A stretch of DNA of 64,000 nucleotides from Sycobia sp. Sy_11 (taxonomy: Eukaryota; Arthropoda; Insecta; Hymenoptera; Epichrysomallidae): NCBI GenBank assembly GCA_018907035.1, contig JACCIC010000034.1:2470001-2534000 (forward strand), in the 5' to 3' direction. The notes below the pieces were generated by a model. The model was given only the letters and a program-made list of their open reading frames with translations. It did not search any database and was not told where the DNA came from. Positions 36,241 through 48,437 of the stretch are shown in pieces. Made by a program: the position numbers and the translations under genes. How positions within the stretch are numbered: position 1 is the stretch's first letter; each line of letters opens with the position of its first letter.

Positions 36241-37870
36241 GAGGGTGAGAGAGGGAGAGAGAGAGCGTGAGGGAGAGAGATACAAGGCAAAAACAGACGT
36301 AAACACAATTAAGACACGGATGTAAAGAGGGTTAGGGGGTTAAATATATATATGCGTGGAGAATTTCTAATGTGCAATTTCCTCCCGGTCGCGCCACTCC
36401 TTCGAGGACTCGACTGCGTGCTTCCCTTTGGCGTCTCCCTTCCTTCCGCACACACTCCGTTCCTCTTATTGTCTCTCCGCGTGCCTTCGCCGCATGTTGA
36501 CAGGCACTTTATGACAGTTGCTCGCCCATTGCGTGCACGGTCGGCGTGAATATTTATTTTTTTTTTTTGATGTATCTTTTTAGCTTGTGCCGCCTGGATC
36601 GATACGATGCGTCGCAGCTCTTAAAGTACGTATAGATATTGCTATTTTGCGCGAAAGACGCGTAAGATAAGTTTTATCACTAATATACGAGTCGATAATA
36701 GAGGGGAAAAAAGCGCAAAAAATGAACTCCGACGACGGGGAGTCGTAGTTTTTGGGGTCTTTCTATTGCTTGCGATCGTGGGGTTATTTACATATTATTA
36801 TACTGTAACTCCGCTCATTGCGGTTGTGAAACTTCGCTTATAGTAATTTTTTCTTCATGACTTAATTGAAAATGATCAGTCACCGTTAATTCTACAAGTT
36901 TTATATTGGTTATATTAATATATAATCTATATGTTATTTAAGTGTAATTGTTCCCATTATTCATTATTAGATAGTCGATTGTTACTATGTACAATGTATA
37001 GTTTAATCGAAAGCAAGTGTGTGTGGTTATTTAAAATAAGAGTATATAATTAACCATATGTTTCTACGAATGTTTTTGCCTCGTCACATTATTTTAGCTA
37101 TACATGGTAAAAATTGTGGAACGATCAAAGTTTGTAGCTAGAAATCTACTTGTATATTATATATATTAGTATTGCTATATATAATTTTTTATAGGAATTC
37201 ATAATTGTCATAATTACTGTTAGATATATCGCTGCGTTCACCAAAATATCGAGTCCACTAGGACCCGTTATACTTTGTGATCTCAAATAAGTCCTGGATA
37301 ACTATATAAAAAAAACAGTAAAAACAAAAACAACAATAACAACAACAACGCCAAAACAGGCGCGCGCAAGATCGCTTCTGGCGACTTCATCGACCGCAGC
37401 ATCGTAAACGAGTCCTCTCGGCACGAATATCTATATATTATATACTTAACGTCTTTTTTACGCCCCTCTCGCTTCTTATTGAACCGATCGACCGCGTCCG
37501 CGCCCGTGGCCAAACCTATTCGCTTTTTCCACGCGAGTCCGTCGCGTTTGTTGTACACGGCGAGGGCCAATGTACTGCTGGAAGTTGCGCCGCTGTCGCG
37601 GTCGTCGTCGCGCGGGCGCGGATCGTTGCGTAACCCGTAATTTCGCCGAGACCGCAAATAAAACTGCGGCCACTGTGGTTCGATTGTATAGACCTGCTGT
37701 AGGGCACATCGCTTATATCGAGTGCCCTCTGTCGCTGGAGCTCCGCGGGAGACAAGCGATTTTAGGGTTTGCTCAAGCGACAGTTGTTTCTGCCGCGAGA
37801 TTTCGAATTAAATTCTTATGGTGTTTCGCAAAATTTTTCCATCACCATGGGCCATATATTTTATAAAAGT
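36241..37870. other. Two GC-elevated islands separated by AT-rich DNA
   Basis: Island 36241-36790 begins with a GAGAGAG-rich purine tract and a pyrimidine-rich stretch near 36420-36490. Island 37261-37870 is CpG-rich around 37570-37640. Open frames overlap on both strands without domains. The DNA between (36791-37260) is AT-rich and featureless. Confidence 0.4.
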
Positions 37871-39529
37871 GATACAACTGTATGGAATAAAACCAATAAC
37901 TTAGGGAATTCATATCTGAGAAAAATATGATTTCCTCTATTACAAAATTTTACATCAATCGATCAAAGTAAGTCAATATTAATATTACTCTGGATGATTT
38001 AGATTTAAATATATATTTAGATTTTATTAGGAAAACAGACAGCAGTCTTCAGGCTAAAAGTTTACTTTTCATAGTGTATACATTTAGGAATATTTTTAAA
38101 TTATAAAAGGTGCGAGGTACGAGGCGAGGCCTTCGATCTTGAAAAAACAACATTTCGGTACGATATTGGATTTTTTTGAAAAATGTTTGATATACAGAAC
38201 TTTTCAGATTTGAAAAAACCTACCTTTAAGGTTTAAAATATTTGTTAGAAATTTGAAAATGATATAAAGGATATCATACTTCTGCAATAAAGGATTAAAT
38301 AAGGTTTCAAATAAAGAAAATCGTAAATTTGAATTTTATTTTAATCGAACCACGTAAAATTTTTCTTATCAGGTTGTCGAATTAGATTAATTGTAGCCTC
38401 ATAGTATACTATAGACAATCATGTCAAATTACCTTACTTCGATAGCGATACGAGCTTCGTTCAGTTGCAATTAACAATTTATTAACTGTTTTGCACTCAC
38501 GTTGTTCATACAGTTATCTTTTCACAAATTTGCCTTGATTTTATTATTACTACAATATAATTGTTGGTTTATTTTCTAATCTTGCAGAAAACATTCTTTT
38601 TCCTACTATGAAAATTAATATTTAAATTTTCAGTCTTAAAAGAGTGTAAAAATAGAACGACAAAATTAATTTAAGCTTAATCTTTAAGTCAGTTTTAATA
38701 GAGCAAGGGAAAGAGAATTTTGTTCGTATCAGAATTAACACCAAACGTCCTCTTTAAGGATTGAATGTAAATTTATCTCCAATTTATTCTTATAAATGAT
38801 AGAGTCATATGTATCCTGTTTTTTAATTAATCAAAACTGTACCTACTTTGACTACCTTTCTGTTTTCGTTCAACTACCCTTCATCGACCACAATCGTGCA
38901 GTCGAGTATCATGATAAGTGAGAACTGACTGTGAATGGCAAAAGAATAATAGTTCATCAGGAAATACAATAGCGTTCCAACAAGAATTTCGTCCATCACG
39001 GATACGTGTTTTTGCTTTTAAAAAAACGAATAACAAGTCTTTTGCATTTTCATCGAACGGAAAATAAAAAAGACGCTCGCTCAAAGATTAAATAGTTTAA
39101 AGTAAAAAATAGAAAGCTAAATTATACAGTGTAACAGGGCTTTAATGAAAAAAGAATTGTGTCTTGGAATAAGTGAATGCTTTCCACAGTGACTCGGTAA
39201 TTAATTATGAGTATATATAGAATTTATATATTTATCATGACCGACTCTCGGATTTTATAATAAATATTAATTTTTTGTCCCTTAACAGTCGATTTCATAG
39301 TTGAATTAGTTTGAGCATAAACTAATAAATACATTAAATTTTATAAGTCCGTCTCGAAGTCAGCACTACATGGAGACTATAGTCAATTCATCGAAACCAA
39401 CAGATACGAGTGACCAACAGAAACTAAAAAACATATGTATATATAATATATAGATCCTTTGTCTTGGACAAAAAGCTGACTGTAGATACTATACCGAGTA
39501 GCAGCGATTCGTGTAACCTTGATTCGACT
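37871..39529. other. AT-rich, no recognised feature
   Basis: AT-rich sequence; a 67-codon antisense frame at 38881-39084 lacks any motif. Confidence 0.4.
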
Positions 39530-39884
39530 TATACATACATGCATATATACATACATACACACATACATACATGCATACATACATTCATGCATTCATACAT
39601 ACATTCATACATTCATACATACATTCATACATTCATACATACATTCATACATTCATACATACATTCATACATTCATACATTCATACATACATTCATACAT
39701 ACATTACATACATACATTCATACATACATTCATACATACATTCATACATACATACATACATTCATACATGCATACATACATACATACGCAGTACGCACAC
39801 ACATACATGCATACATGCTTATATGCATACATGCATGCATACGTACATACATACATTCATACATACATATACATATACATACAT

Positions 39885-39945
<61 letters not shown>
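39530..39945. repeat. Compound (CATA)n/(CATTCATA)n array ending in (AT)n
   Basis: About 370 bp of four-base units in which CATA alternates with CATT, producing higher-order ATACATTC octamers and dodecamers at 39585-39770, then CATG variants, then a 49-bp (AT)n array (39897-39945). All three + frames read HTYI/HSYI repeats. The ordered CATA/CATT mixture shows that variant units spread by slippage. Confidence 0.96.
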
Positions 39946-39946
<1 letters not shown>

Positions 39947-40688
39947 TTACAGATAAATGTTGCATTTTCACGACTGATCTGTTCCTTATATAAGAGCCCG
40001 GAATAATCTGGCGTATATTGTTTTTGACCGTGCGGTCGCAGAGCTGCTGGCAGCGCAGCGCCAACGGCATCAACAGAGTTGAGCCAGGGACTCGATCTAT
40101 AGGATAAAAAACGTTTCGAAAGATCGAATTTCTTTCACGGCATGCATACATACATAATTGTTTAATCTAGGTGAGAGATACGATCGAGCCGGGGGCCTCG
40201 AGTGCTCTTGCGCGCGACTGTTTTTATACACGGATCCTGGGACTTCGAAAGAACATCTATAACACATTATTGTATGGGATCCCGGTCTCAATTTCTGCGG
40301 GACCGCAGCGCACTATAATATGCCGTTGAGTCGAGGCTGTCGCGATTTTTCGGCGCGTCTCTTTTCCGCTTCTTTTTCTCATTCTCTCTCCTTCCCTCTC
40401 TTACTATTCCATCTACTTCTCCTCCGCGTCCTTTATATGGGAGTTGTGTTCAGTTGAACGACAGGCTGCTCGTCGAATACCCGCTCGGTCGGCTCTTGCG
40501 TGTTATGCATAGGTGAACGGGTAATTCGAAACCGCGCTCCATCGGACAGCATTTTTTTCTTGCCACAGTTTTTTCTCTGGTCCGGTATCGCTGCAGACGA
40601 AGGGGGGTGGGATTGTGGACCCAAGGCATATAGTCTAGTAAATCTATTATTGTCTCATAATCGATGCTAAAAATGCCGGGAGGCAGTA

Positions 40689-40693
<5 letters not shown>
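39946..40693. other. GC-elevated island
   Basis: Balanced, complex sequence between two microsatellite blocks. An antisense frame (40624 down to 40433) has protein-like composition but starts from TTG and has no recognised domain; its first true ATG gives only about 39 residues. Confidence 0.35.

Positions 40694-40747
<54 letters not shown>
40694..40747. repeat. (GA)n microsatellite
   Basis: About 54 bp of GA dinucleotides with imperfect GA-rich continuation to 40795. Confidence 0.95.
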
Positions 40748-40750
<3 letters not shown>

Positions 40751-41570
40751 CGGGGAGAAGGAGACGGAGAGAGAAAGGGGGGAGAGAGAGACAAAAAAGG
40801 ACAAATGAGAAAAATAAGTATCGGATGCGATGGGTCCTAAAAATGACGAAAAAAAATTAGAGTTGCTTGCCAATGTGAAACATTCGCGGGATTCGACCTC
40901 GAATTCGACAGTAAACTTATGCGCTTATTGTACCGTGTATGCATACAAATGCTGAAAAAAATTAATGAAAAGTTTTTATGTATATAGATGCAACAGTTCA
41001 ACTATGTAGACAAGACAGCTCGTTTGGAAAAAAAGTTTTATAATACAACACTATTCTTGACTTGAATTTTGCATGTTATATACTTCTCAGAACTGTCTTA
41101 TTTTTGGATCGTTTTAGGCCGATTGAATTAAATATAAATTACTTAAACATAAATTAGTATGGAAAACAGATTATTCAGAATCATCAAATGAATAATCAAA
41201 TGAATAAAACAAAAAGCAGGTGAAACGAAAATGTCTTTTAGTTTGAGAATACTTGATACTTTTTCAAGTATTTCAATTATTGTCCTTTGTTTTCACTCAA
41301 TTTTTGCAATTTTCACAAGCTCTATGTGATTTCTCTGTTGATTTCTAATATGTCGTTTTACTTTGAAGTCAAGATCCTGACTCTTTAGAGACTTTCACAA
41401 GGACCTAATCAGCGCCAGATTTAATGAAATGAGTTTATCTATACTTTTACACCAATCACACCACGAATAAATTTGTTCGTATAGTCAAAAATCAAGAATG
41501 AAAAATTAATTTGCGCGAACTAAATGCTTCAAAGAAATTAATCAATGTGAAAGATACACAGTGCATAGTT
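40748..41570. other. AT-rich, no recognised feature
   Basis: AT-rich sequence with no gene or repeat recognised beyond the GA-rich left edge. Confidence 0.4.
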
Positions 41571-42190
41571 CGGCGGTAATTTATATTCGAAACTTGTGAC
41601 CAACATCAAAGGTTCGAAGATGCGCCACTCTCATCCTCATAGAGGCAGAGGAGATAAGAGAATATGGCCTATTTCGCCAATGTTTGAACGTATGTATGGC
41701 GTTAGTACATGCGCAATGGATTATAATTTTGACAGCGTATGACGACTGTGTCGCGGTTATCGAGAAAAGGTGTCGCGGTGACAAACTCGTGTCGTGAAAA
41801 ACAGAAGAGTTACGTTTTAAATCTCTCCCCCACCTCTAATAAGGCTTGTTCAGAAGAGGAACGCACGGTTGCAATCGGCACCTATCGATAGAACCTGGCC
41901 TTGTCCAACGTATACTGCTGATGCTAATAGTCCACTGTTTGTACGGCTGGCAACAGCTTAGAGCGATTGAATGAGAATCCCGCCGAGTCTTTACATGGAG
42001 TTTATCAATTTTCTCGGTTTCAACATCAAAGCGATCCACGCTAATGTTATTCCAAGATTGCGTTTCCGAAGTACGGCCAATGCTTCTTTGAATTGTTCAC
42101 CGCAAGAAAATTGGAGAAGAACATGCTTAATATACCACGTAGACGCATCACCCGTTTGTAATTATTACTATGCTATGTCGTGAATTTGCG
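41571..42190. other. Unique balanced-composition block with competing frames
   Basis: About 600 bp without microsatellites and with balanced composition, unlike its AT-rich flanks. A + frame from ATG 41971 to 42183 (70 codons) and an antisense frame (42039 down to 41836) both look compositionally protein-like but have no recognisable domain. It could be an unrecognised exon, an old retrocopy or a conserved non-coding element. Confidence 0.25.
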
Positions 42191-42840
42191 TTGGAGAGAA
42201 GAAATACGTAGACTATTGGGAAGATCGAGAAAAAGAAGACGTACAAAAATTTCTAGGAACTAGTAAATCAAGGAAACTTTCCATTTTTATTACTTTCTCC
42301 ATTCGTGATGAACATATGTATATAATAAAATTTAAACATTTTTCGTCTTAGCTTCACCTTATGACAATGGTTAGTATTTGGAACATAATGATAAAGCCAC
42401 ATATTACCTACCCTTATAAATATGTGCACCAATCTATGTGTGCTTTATATAAATGCAAATCATTAACGATCTAAACTATCGTATGTTTAAATTAAATTTT
42501 TTTTTTTAATTAAGATCGAATAAGGAAGTCTCAGATTTTCTAATTTCGCTTTTAAATGAAAGTTTATATTAAAAAAATAAAATTTACCTAGCAGTTTTTT
42601 TGTACTTTTCTTATTTTATAATTAATTTCTTATGCATTCTAAAATTAAATTCCAATTTAAATTGATTCCGCCCCTGTGACGAAAATTTAACAAAATTGTA
42701 TTGGTGCCATTAACTATATGTAATTAGACCATTGAAGTCATAGAATGCTATTCAATAACAGTAATGTATGAACAAATCGATACACTCAGTTTTATCATAA
42801 TCAATCGAGCGAAAGCAGAGCGAGAGTGTAGATGAGATGC

Positions 42841-42877
<37 letters not shown>

Positions 42878-44080
42878 AGATAAAACTGTAAGTGGTCTGT
42901 AAATAATTTTAATTATCACTCTTTGTAGATTAAAAACTTATTATATATACAAATATAATGTATTTCTTTATAGAATAATTTTTTGACCTATAACAGTTAC
43001 TGACTTTACATATTGGAAAACGATGAAACTCATAAATTACAAGTTGTGCACAATAATATTTTTCTGTTTTATTCTGTTTCAAAGTAATGAGTATATGGTG
43101 TCAAAGATGTTCAAATTCGTGGTTAAAAAATAAGTTATAAGAAATAATGTAAAATATTTGTTAATGTTACATCTACCATAATAGCATATATTTATTCTGC
43201 TCGATACTGTAACGACAATGACATTTATTATAAGTTTCTTTGAATTTTTTTAATTTGTGCTAATTCTGATCTTCGTTACCCTTTAATTAAAAGTCGAGTT
43301 ACATAATGCTCTAATATAATTTAAGTAAACTTATTTCTTCTTAATTCTGATTTACGCTTCCTCAGCACTAGATCGTTTATTTTTATTTCAATTATCTGTG
43401 TAGTCGCGATATTTTAAATGCACATCTTATAATCTGGAATTTTTATGATTCCATGTCCTTTTATAATTTTTTACCCTTGTGTTCTTTCGATTTATTTTGA
43501 CCCTTTAATAATTCAAAAGGAAGACGTAAAAAGAGAACGATGTTACGAAATGAATAGAATGATGTACATTTGTGCATTTAAATATTGATACAGAATAAAA
43601 ATATATAAATGAATAAATTTTAATATAGAATTAATTATTATCAGTGTTAAGGATGACCGATTAACGCGTCGTGTTAGTCATTTCTCATTATTTCCAAGCG
43701 ATTACAAGGTAAAAAACTCTTCGAGCGAACTCTACACTGGTTCTTGACTAACCAAGGGTTTCCTTGTTAAGGTCTCATAATTCCAAGGGAGAACTGACCC
43801 GTGTAACGTATCCTTAAATATTAATATTTTATCAACTGAACAATTACCGCATTTAGCAGCAATATTTTTAAGTATTCACCATCGTATTTTAATCAATTTC
43901 TCGTTTCGTGTTTCGTTTCTAAATCATTTAATTATGGTCGAGATGAATTTTTCGTTCATTCACAGAACTTAGTTTAACGAAACATTTTTCTTATTAATTA
44001 TTGTAAATTGCAGCGGCAATTACTAGGAATATGTTTTATTTCTAGAAATTATTTGCATAAACCGCGAAATTTCCGTAGCA
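42191..44080. other. AT-rich, short (GA)n at 42845-42872
   Basis: AT-rich DNA. A 28-bp (GA)n array is the only distinct structure. Confidence 0.5.
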
Positions 44081-45170
44081 AAATTCGTGAGGGAGGGAGG
44101 GAAGGAGGGAGATAGAGAGAGAGAGAGAGAGATAGCACACGAACGCGGAAAGGAAATGTCGAAAGCGAGATATAATATTAATCGCGTTATGATAGTTTTA
44201 TATAACTGAGCCCATTCATCGTCGGTGGTCGGGAGATCGTGTCCGAACGTGAGCGCGCGCCCGCGGGTCATCAAATCAGCCGCGGGGCTAAACCGATCGG
44301 CAAATTTCCGGAGAAGGCCGCGCCGAGCACGCGGCCGAGCATAATAAACGCGTTATAAGCAAATAAATTCGTACCTCTAGTCCCACGCGCTCGGCCGCCG
44401 ACATCCTTTAATCGGGCGTCAGCTCCGCGCCGAAAGAGAGACGGCAATGGGGGCGGGGGTCGTTTACGGTCAAAGTCGCGAGGCAGTGACAAATACAAAA
44501 CTTGTTACACACATGTAATTAAGTAGGACGCGGGTTTCCGAGAAAGGCCGCGGTCTATGGAGAAAATATTCCGCGAATCTGGCTGGAGGAAGAGGAAGAG
44601 AGAGTGAGAGAGACAGAGGCAGCGAGCGATTCGGACCGTCCTTTCGGACACTAGCGAGTACGAAAGAGTAATAGATGCAGAGAAAGAAGGAGAGAGAGAA
44701 CAGATTCGAAAAAAGAGAGATAGCAGGTCGGTAGCAAGGGAGTTAACGAAATAAGACAAAATCACCCAAAAGATATTTTAAATTATTTCTGTCTCTCTCT
44801 CTGTCTCATCCCATTTGCCCCTCTTTCCCTCTCTCGTCCATGTGCGCCTTCTTATATTACATAGAAAAAATTAACTCTCGCTCCGCTCATCCGCAACGCA
44901 ACGAGGGTCAAGTGACTTTTACGACGTGCGCGCATATTCTCGCCTCTGTAATAAGCGTCGTAGCCGCACGGAGTCGCCGCGCCGCGCCGCCGAGATAGAA
45001 GAAGTGTCCGAAATCCCTTCTCAGTTTCTTTTGCTTTATAGGCGCTTCTGAAAGAAAAAATTAAAACAAAAAACAACAGAAAATTAGATGGTTTCCGGTG
45101 AGTACAAAGCTACTTGAGAAGCTACTTCGTTTTTATAATTGGTTTGCGCGGACTTTTAAAATATCAACCA
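44081..45170. other. CpG- and purine-rich island
   Basis: Begins with a GGGA/GAGA-rich purine tract (44087-44133), then a CpG-rich core (44240-44470, 44920-45000). Antisense Ser/Leu/Pro-rich frames are shadows of the purine runs. No exon was called. Confidence 0.4.
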
Positions 45171-45174
45171 TATA

Positions 45175-45225
<51 letters not shown>
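45171..45225. repeat. (AT)n microsatellite
   Basis: About 55 bp of AT dinucleotides. Confidence 0.95.
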
Positions 45226-45228
<3 letters not shown>

Positions 45229-46360
45229 TGGAAAGATAATCTTTTTCCCTCAATTAGTATAAAAATATTGTGTCTTATTATAGAAATCGCTTATTCTCCG
45301 CATGTTGTTCGATGTTGATGTTTACGGTGCTCATATAAGTTTGTGCTTAATTTTCGTAATAAAAGTTCATACAACGTATCGATTGTTACAGTTTTTACAG
45401 TTCATAAGGCGGTTCATAATCAAAAAGCTATGAATATAGATATCAATATGATAAGGAATATAAATAATGTATTTTTATTCATAATAATGTCAACAAGTTT
45501 AGATATTCTAGTCGAAGAAATAAATTATATAATGAAATAAATCTGAGTGGATTTGAGTTATAAGACTTTAAATTTATAAGATGCTAACTTCGTAACTTTC
45601 TCAATTCTACATTTAAATGAACTTCGAGAATTCTGTTAGTAGTTTTTATCATCCAGGCATTACATCATTAATAATTTATCGTTTCTGTATACAAGAAAGA
45701 TTTCGCTATACTATTATAATGCCGGCAATTGACTTACATTAAAGTAGTTTCGTAATGTATTGAAATATATACACTTAATTAAATACTATACATGAGTTTT
45801 CAAAAAGATTATTTTAGAATTTACAATTCGTTAAGAAATAAAACAAGTTTATGAAGATGTTCTTGCTTCATTATAAATAAATAATTAATTAATTCGATTG
45901 TTCCGGATGATAAATATCAATACTTTTCCTTATATTTTGAGCCATAGCGAACGTAGCTTTATATCTTAGCTTTATTAAACTTTAAATTCTCGATGTGCAC
46001 GAAGCTCGCCTTTGGAAGTCCAAGCGACTTTGAAACAGAGCAACATACCGTCTTTATATTTATATATTTATTTATTTTATAAATATGGATTATTGTAAAT
46101 CATTGAATTATGCACTTCATTACTTATAAATCTAAAGTAAAAATAACGCTTTTTGTACTATCGGATAAATAAGAAACATCTTTTATAAAGCAGTATGAAA
46201 ATATATCTTTTTTTTTAATTATATCAAATATTTTATAGAAATAATACGAGGAATATCGTTAAAGACACGAAAATTCTCGACTGTTAAAAAACGAGTGTTT
46301 AATGAAAAAAACGATGCTGAAAATTGGCGAACATTTACGATATTAAATTAATTTTACATA
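45226..46360. other. AT-rich, no recognised feature
   Basis: AT-rich DNA. The 65-codon frame 45343-45540 is AT-biased and motif-free. Confidence 0.4.
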
Positions 46361-47137
46361 TAGAAGAAAAATGAATATTCATTTGGAAGATATCTTTCGT
46401 ATATACAATAGATTTTAGACCGACGCCGCATTGCCGAAATTCTATTAAGTTACGTTGCAGAATCTCATGCTCGCGAGTCAGATAAGAATCGGATGTGTAA
46501 TTAACGAGTCGAGAGGCACCCACGATTATCCCGCGATTAGGGGCTTAAAATTCAAGCGAGGCGATCGAAAATCGTTATCTCGCAATGATATAATGTAAGT
46601 CCGGCCGGAGCTCGCGCGGGCGCATAATATGAGAAGCTTTCGTGACCGACTATGTAATGTACGCGTTGGCTGAAAATATTTCAATTAGAAATTCAGCTAT
46701 GCGCCGCCGCTGAAAAAAATCCCCCCGCGCGCCTTATTATATTTATATTCAGTCTTTGCGTTCGGGTCAATCCGTTCGCGCGCCATGTGCGACAGCGGTT
46801 CGGACGCGCGAGCGCGCGCGCGCGCGTGTGTGTGTGTATAAAGTATCAGCGCGAAACTCTGCTTCGACACACTCGATGTATCGGGCTGCTCGATCTCCCG
46901 ACGATTTCCACGAGATCGTCGACTGATAATCATCGATTGATGAATTGCTTAAGTGCGGCTCAAACGATTGCCGACTTCGCTGACAAAAAAAAAACTTCTA
47001 GACACACACGGACAGAGTATACACATGTGTACAAAATAGACAACAGAAGGAGTATAGAAAAAAAAGGAGGATGAGGGGACGCTACACCGTGACGCACGAT
47101 TGTGGATTTTATAGTATATATATAGATGCTACTGTGA

Positions 47138-47140
<3 letters not shown>

Positions 47141-47190
<50 letters not shown>
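47141..47190. repeat. (CT)n microsatellite
   Basis: About 50 bp of CT dinucleotides. Confidence 0.95.
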
Positions 47191-47191
<1 letters not shown>

Positions 47192-47354
47192 CATCTCGGT
47201 TTCAAAATCTTCCCAGTGTGCTCGTATATGGGATTAGCATTTTTTAGGTGACTGGCCATATAGGCTATACTTTAATTACGCTTGGTCGGAGACACACCGA
47301 TGTATTTATGTGTTCATTTGTTGAGGGGTTCGCGCGCTAGCGCATTCATTCTTG

Positions 47355-47360
<6 letters not shown>

Positions 47361-47402
<42 letters not shown>
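47361..47402. repeat. (AT)n microsatellite
   Basis: About 42 bp of AT dinucleotides. Confidence 0.94.
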
Positions 47403-47407
<5 letters not shown>

Positions 47408-47542
47408 CACAAAGACAAGCTCAGGAAGGGTGGAGCGAGGGACGAGGAGGGGCACGACAAAGTTTAGCGAATGAAGCATTATAGGGCTTGGGGAGATTTA
47501 TGCGAGCGACTTGGTAGTTTATATAACTACTGTTTGGACTAT

Positions 47543-47545
<3 letters not shown>

Positions 47546-47600
<55 letters not shown>
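47546..47600. repeat. (AT)n microsatellite
   Basis: About 55 bp of AT dinucleotides, 140 bp after the preceding array. Confidence 0.95.
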
Positions 47601-47605
<5 letters not shown>

Positions 47606-48364
47606 GTTCGATAGTTTTGAAGGGTATTAAATTTTGCAACGCTTTTTGTTCATTTCTTTCTCATTAGAGTAGCGTTTCGAGGGGAAAAAAATGCAAAGTC
47701 AACATATCCCCATTTGCATAATGCACGGCGAATATTTATTAAACTATAGTCTATTGAATTCTTAAAAGCAAATAAATTTAATGATGTAAATTCGCTTGAA
47801 TTGTTAAATTTATTGATTTTATCAGCAATTATATAGAGACACATAGCTGTGATTTGATTCAAAGTATTATTTCATATTATAGCTGAATTATATGAGGAAT
47901 ATAATTGTACAATTAGTACTAAGTTTGCGAGTTTGCTACACTACTGTTAATTTTCAATTAGAATTGACATAGTAAGCTCGTAAATTAGACCATAAATCAC
48001 TTTATTTAATATAAAAGTATAAATGTACGAAATAATAAACCAACCAATAAACCAACTGCAAACTATGCTTTAGCTTTCGACAATTCTATGTAGCGTTGAC
48101 ACAAGAAATTATTTCTGCCCTCCGCTGAAGGCATCGCAATACTATGGAGACGCGTCTTGATTCGTGCAAAAATGAAAACGAACTTGACAAATGTTTTCTG
48201 ATTACCTGGATATCGCGCTCACACTCGAATGTACAAGTTCGCAGTATAACGAGGAGTATTTAAAAGAAAGTTAGCGACATTGAGAAGCTTTTGTTATATT
48301 ATATGTAAGGATTTCCCCCGTATTTCAAATTATCTGTTATATATTTTATGCCAAAATACAACAT
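47601..48364. other. AT-rich, no recognised feature
   Basis: AT-rich sequence; a more balanced patch near 48080-48250 has no open frame of note. Confidence 0.4.
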
Positions 48365-48437
48365 AATAATCATTATAGCTTAAATAAGTCTGTAAAGGTT
48401 TCAATAAAGCTTAATAAAAAAAAAAAAAAATAATCAT
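48365..48437 (+). mobile_element. Tiny poly(A)-tailed retro-insertion (candidate)
   Basis: The 9-bp sequence AATAATCAT occurs at 48365-48373 and again flush with the end of a 15-base A run at 48429-48437. The 55 bp between contain two AATAAA polyadenylation signals followed by the A run. This is the signature of a severely 5'-truncated, LINE-mobilised transcript end flanked by a target duplication. The flank is AT-rich, so the short duplication could be chance. Confidence 0.4.

Larger units (their letters stand above)
46361..47540. other. CpG-rich island with CT and AT arrays
   Basis: CpG-rich core around 46600-46960 (GCGCGC run at 46808-46824 continuing into (GT)n), then a 9-base A run, a CT array and an AT array. 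Overlapping frames lack domains. Confidence 0.4.

Noticed and set aside
39464..40006. Three overlapping + frames of 140-180 residues
   Set aside because: All are translations of the CATA/CATT microsatellite in its three phases.
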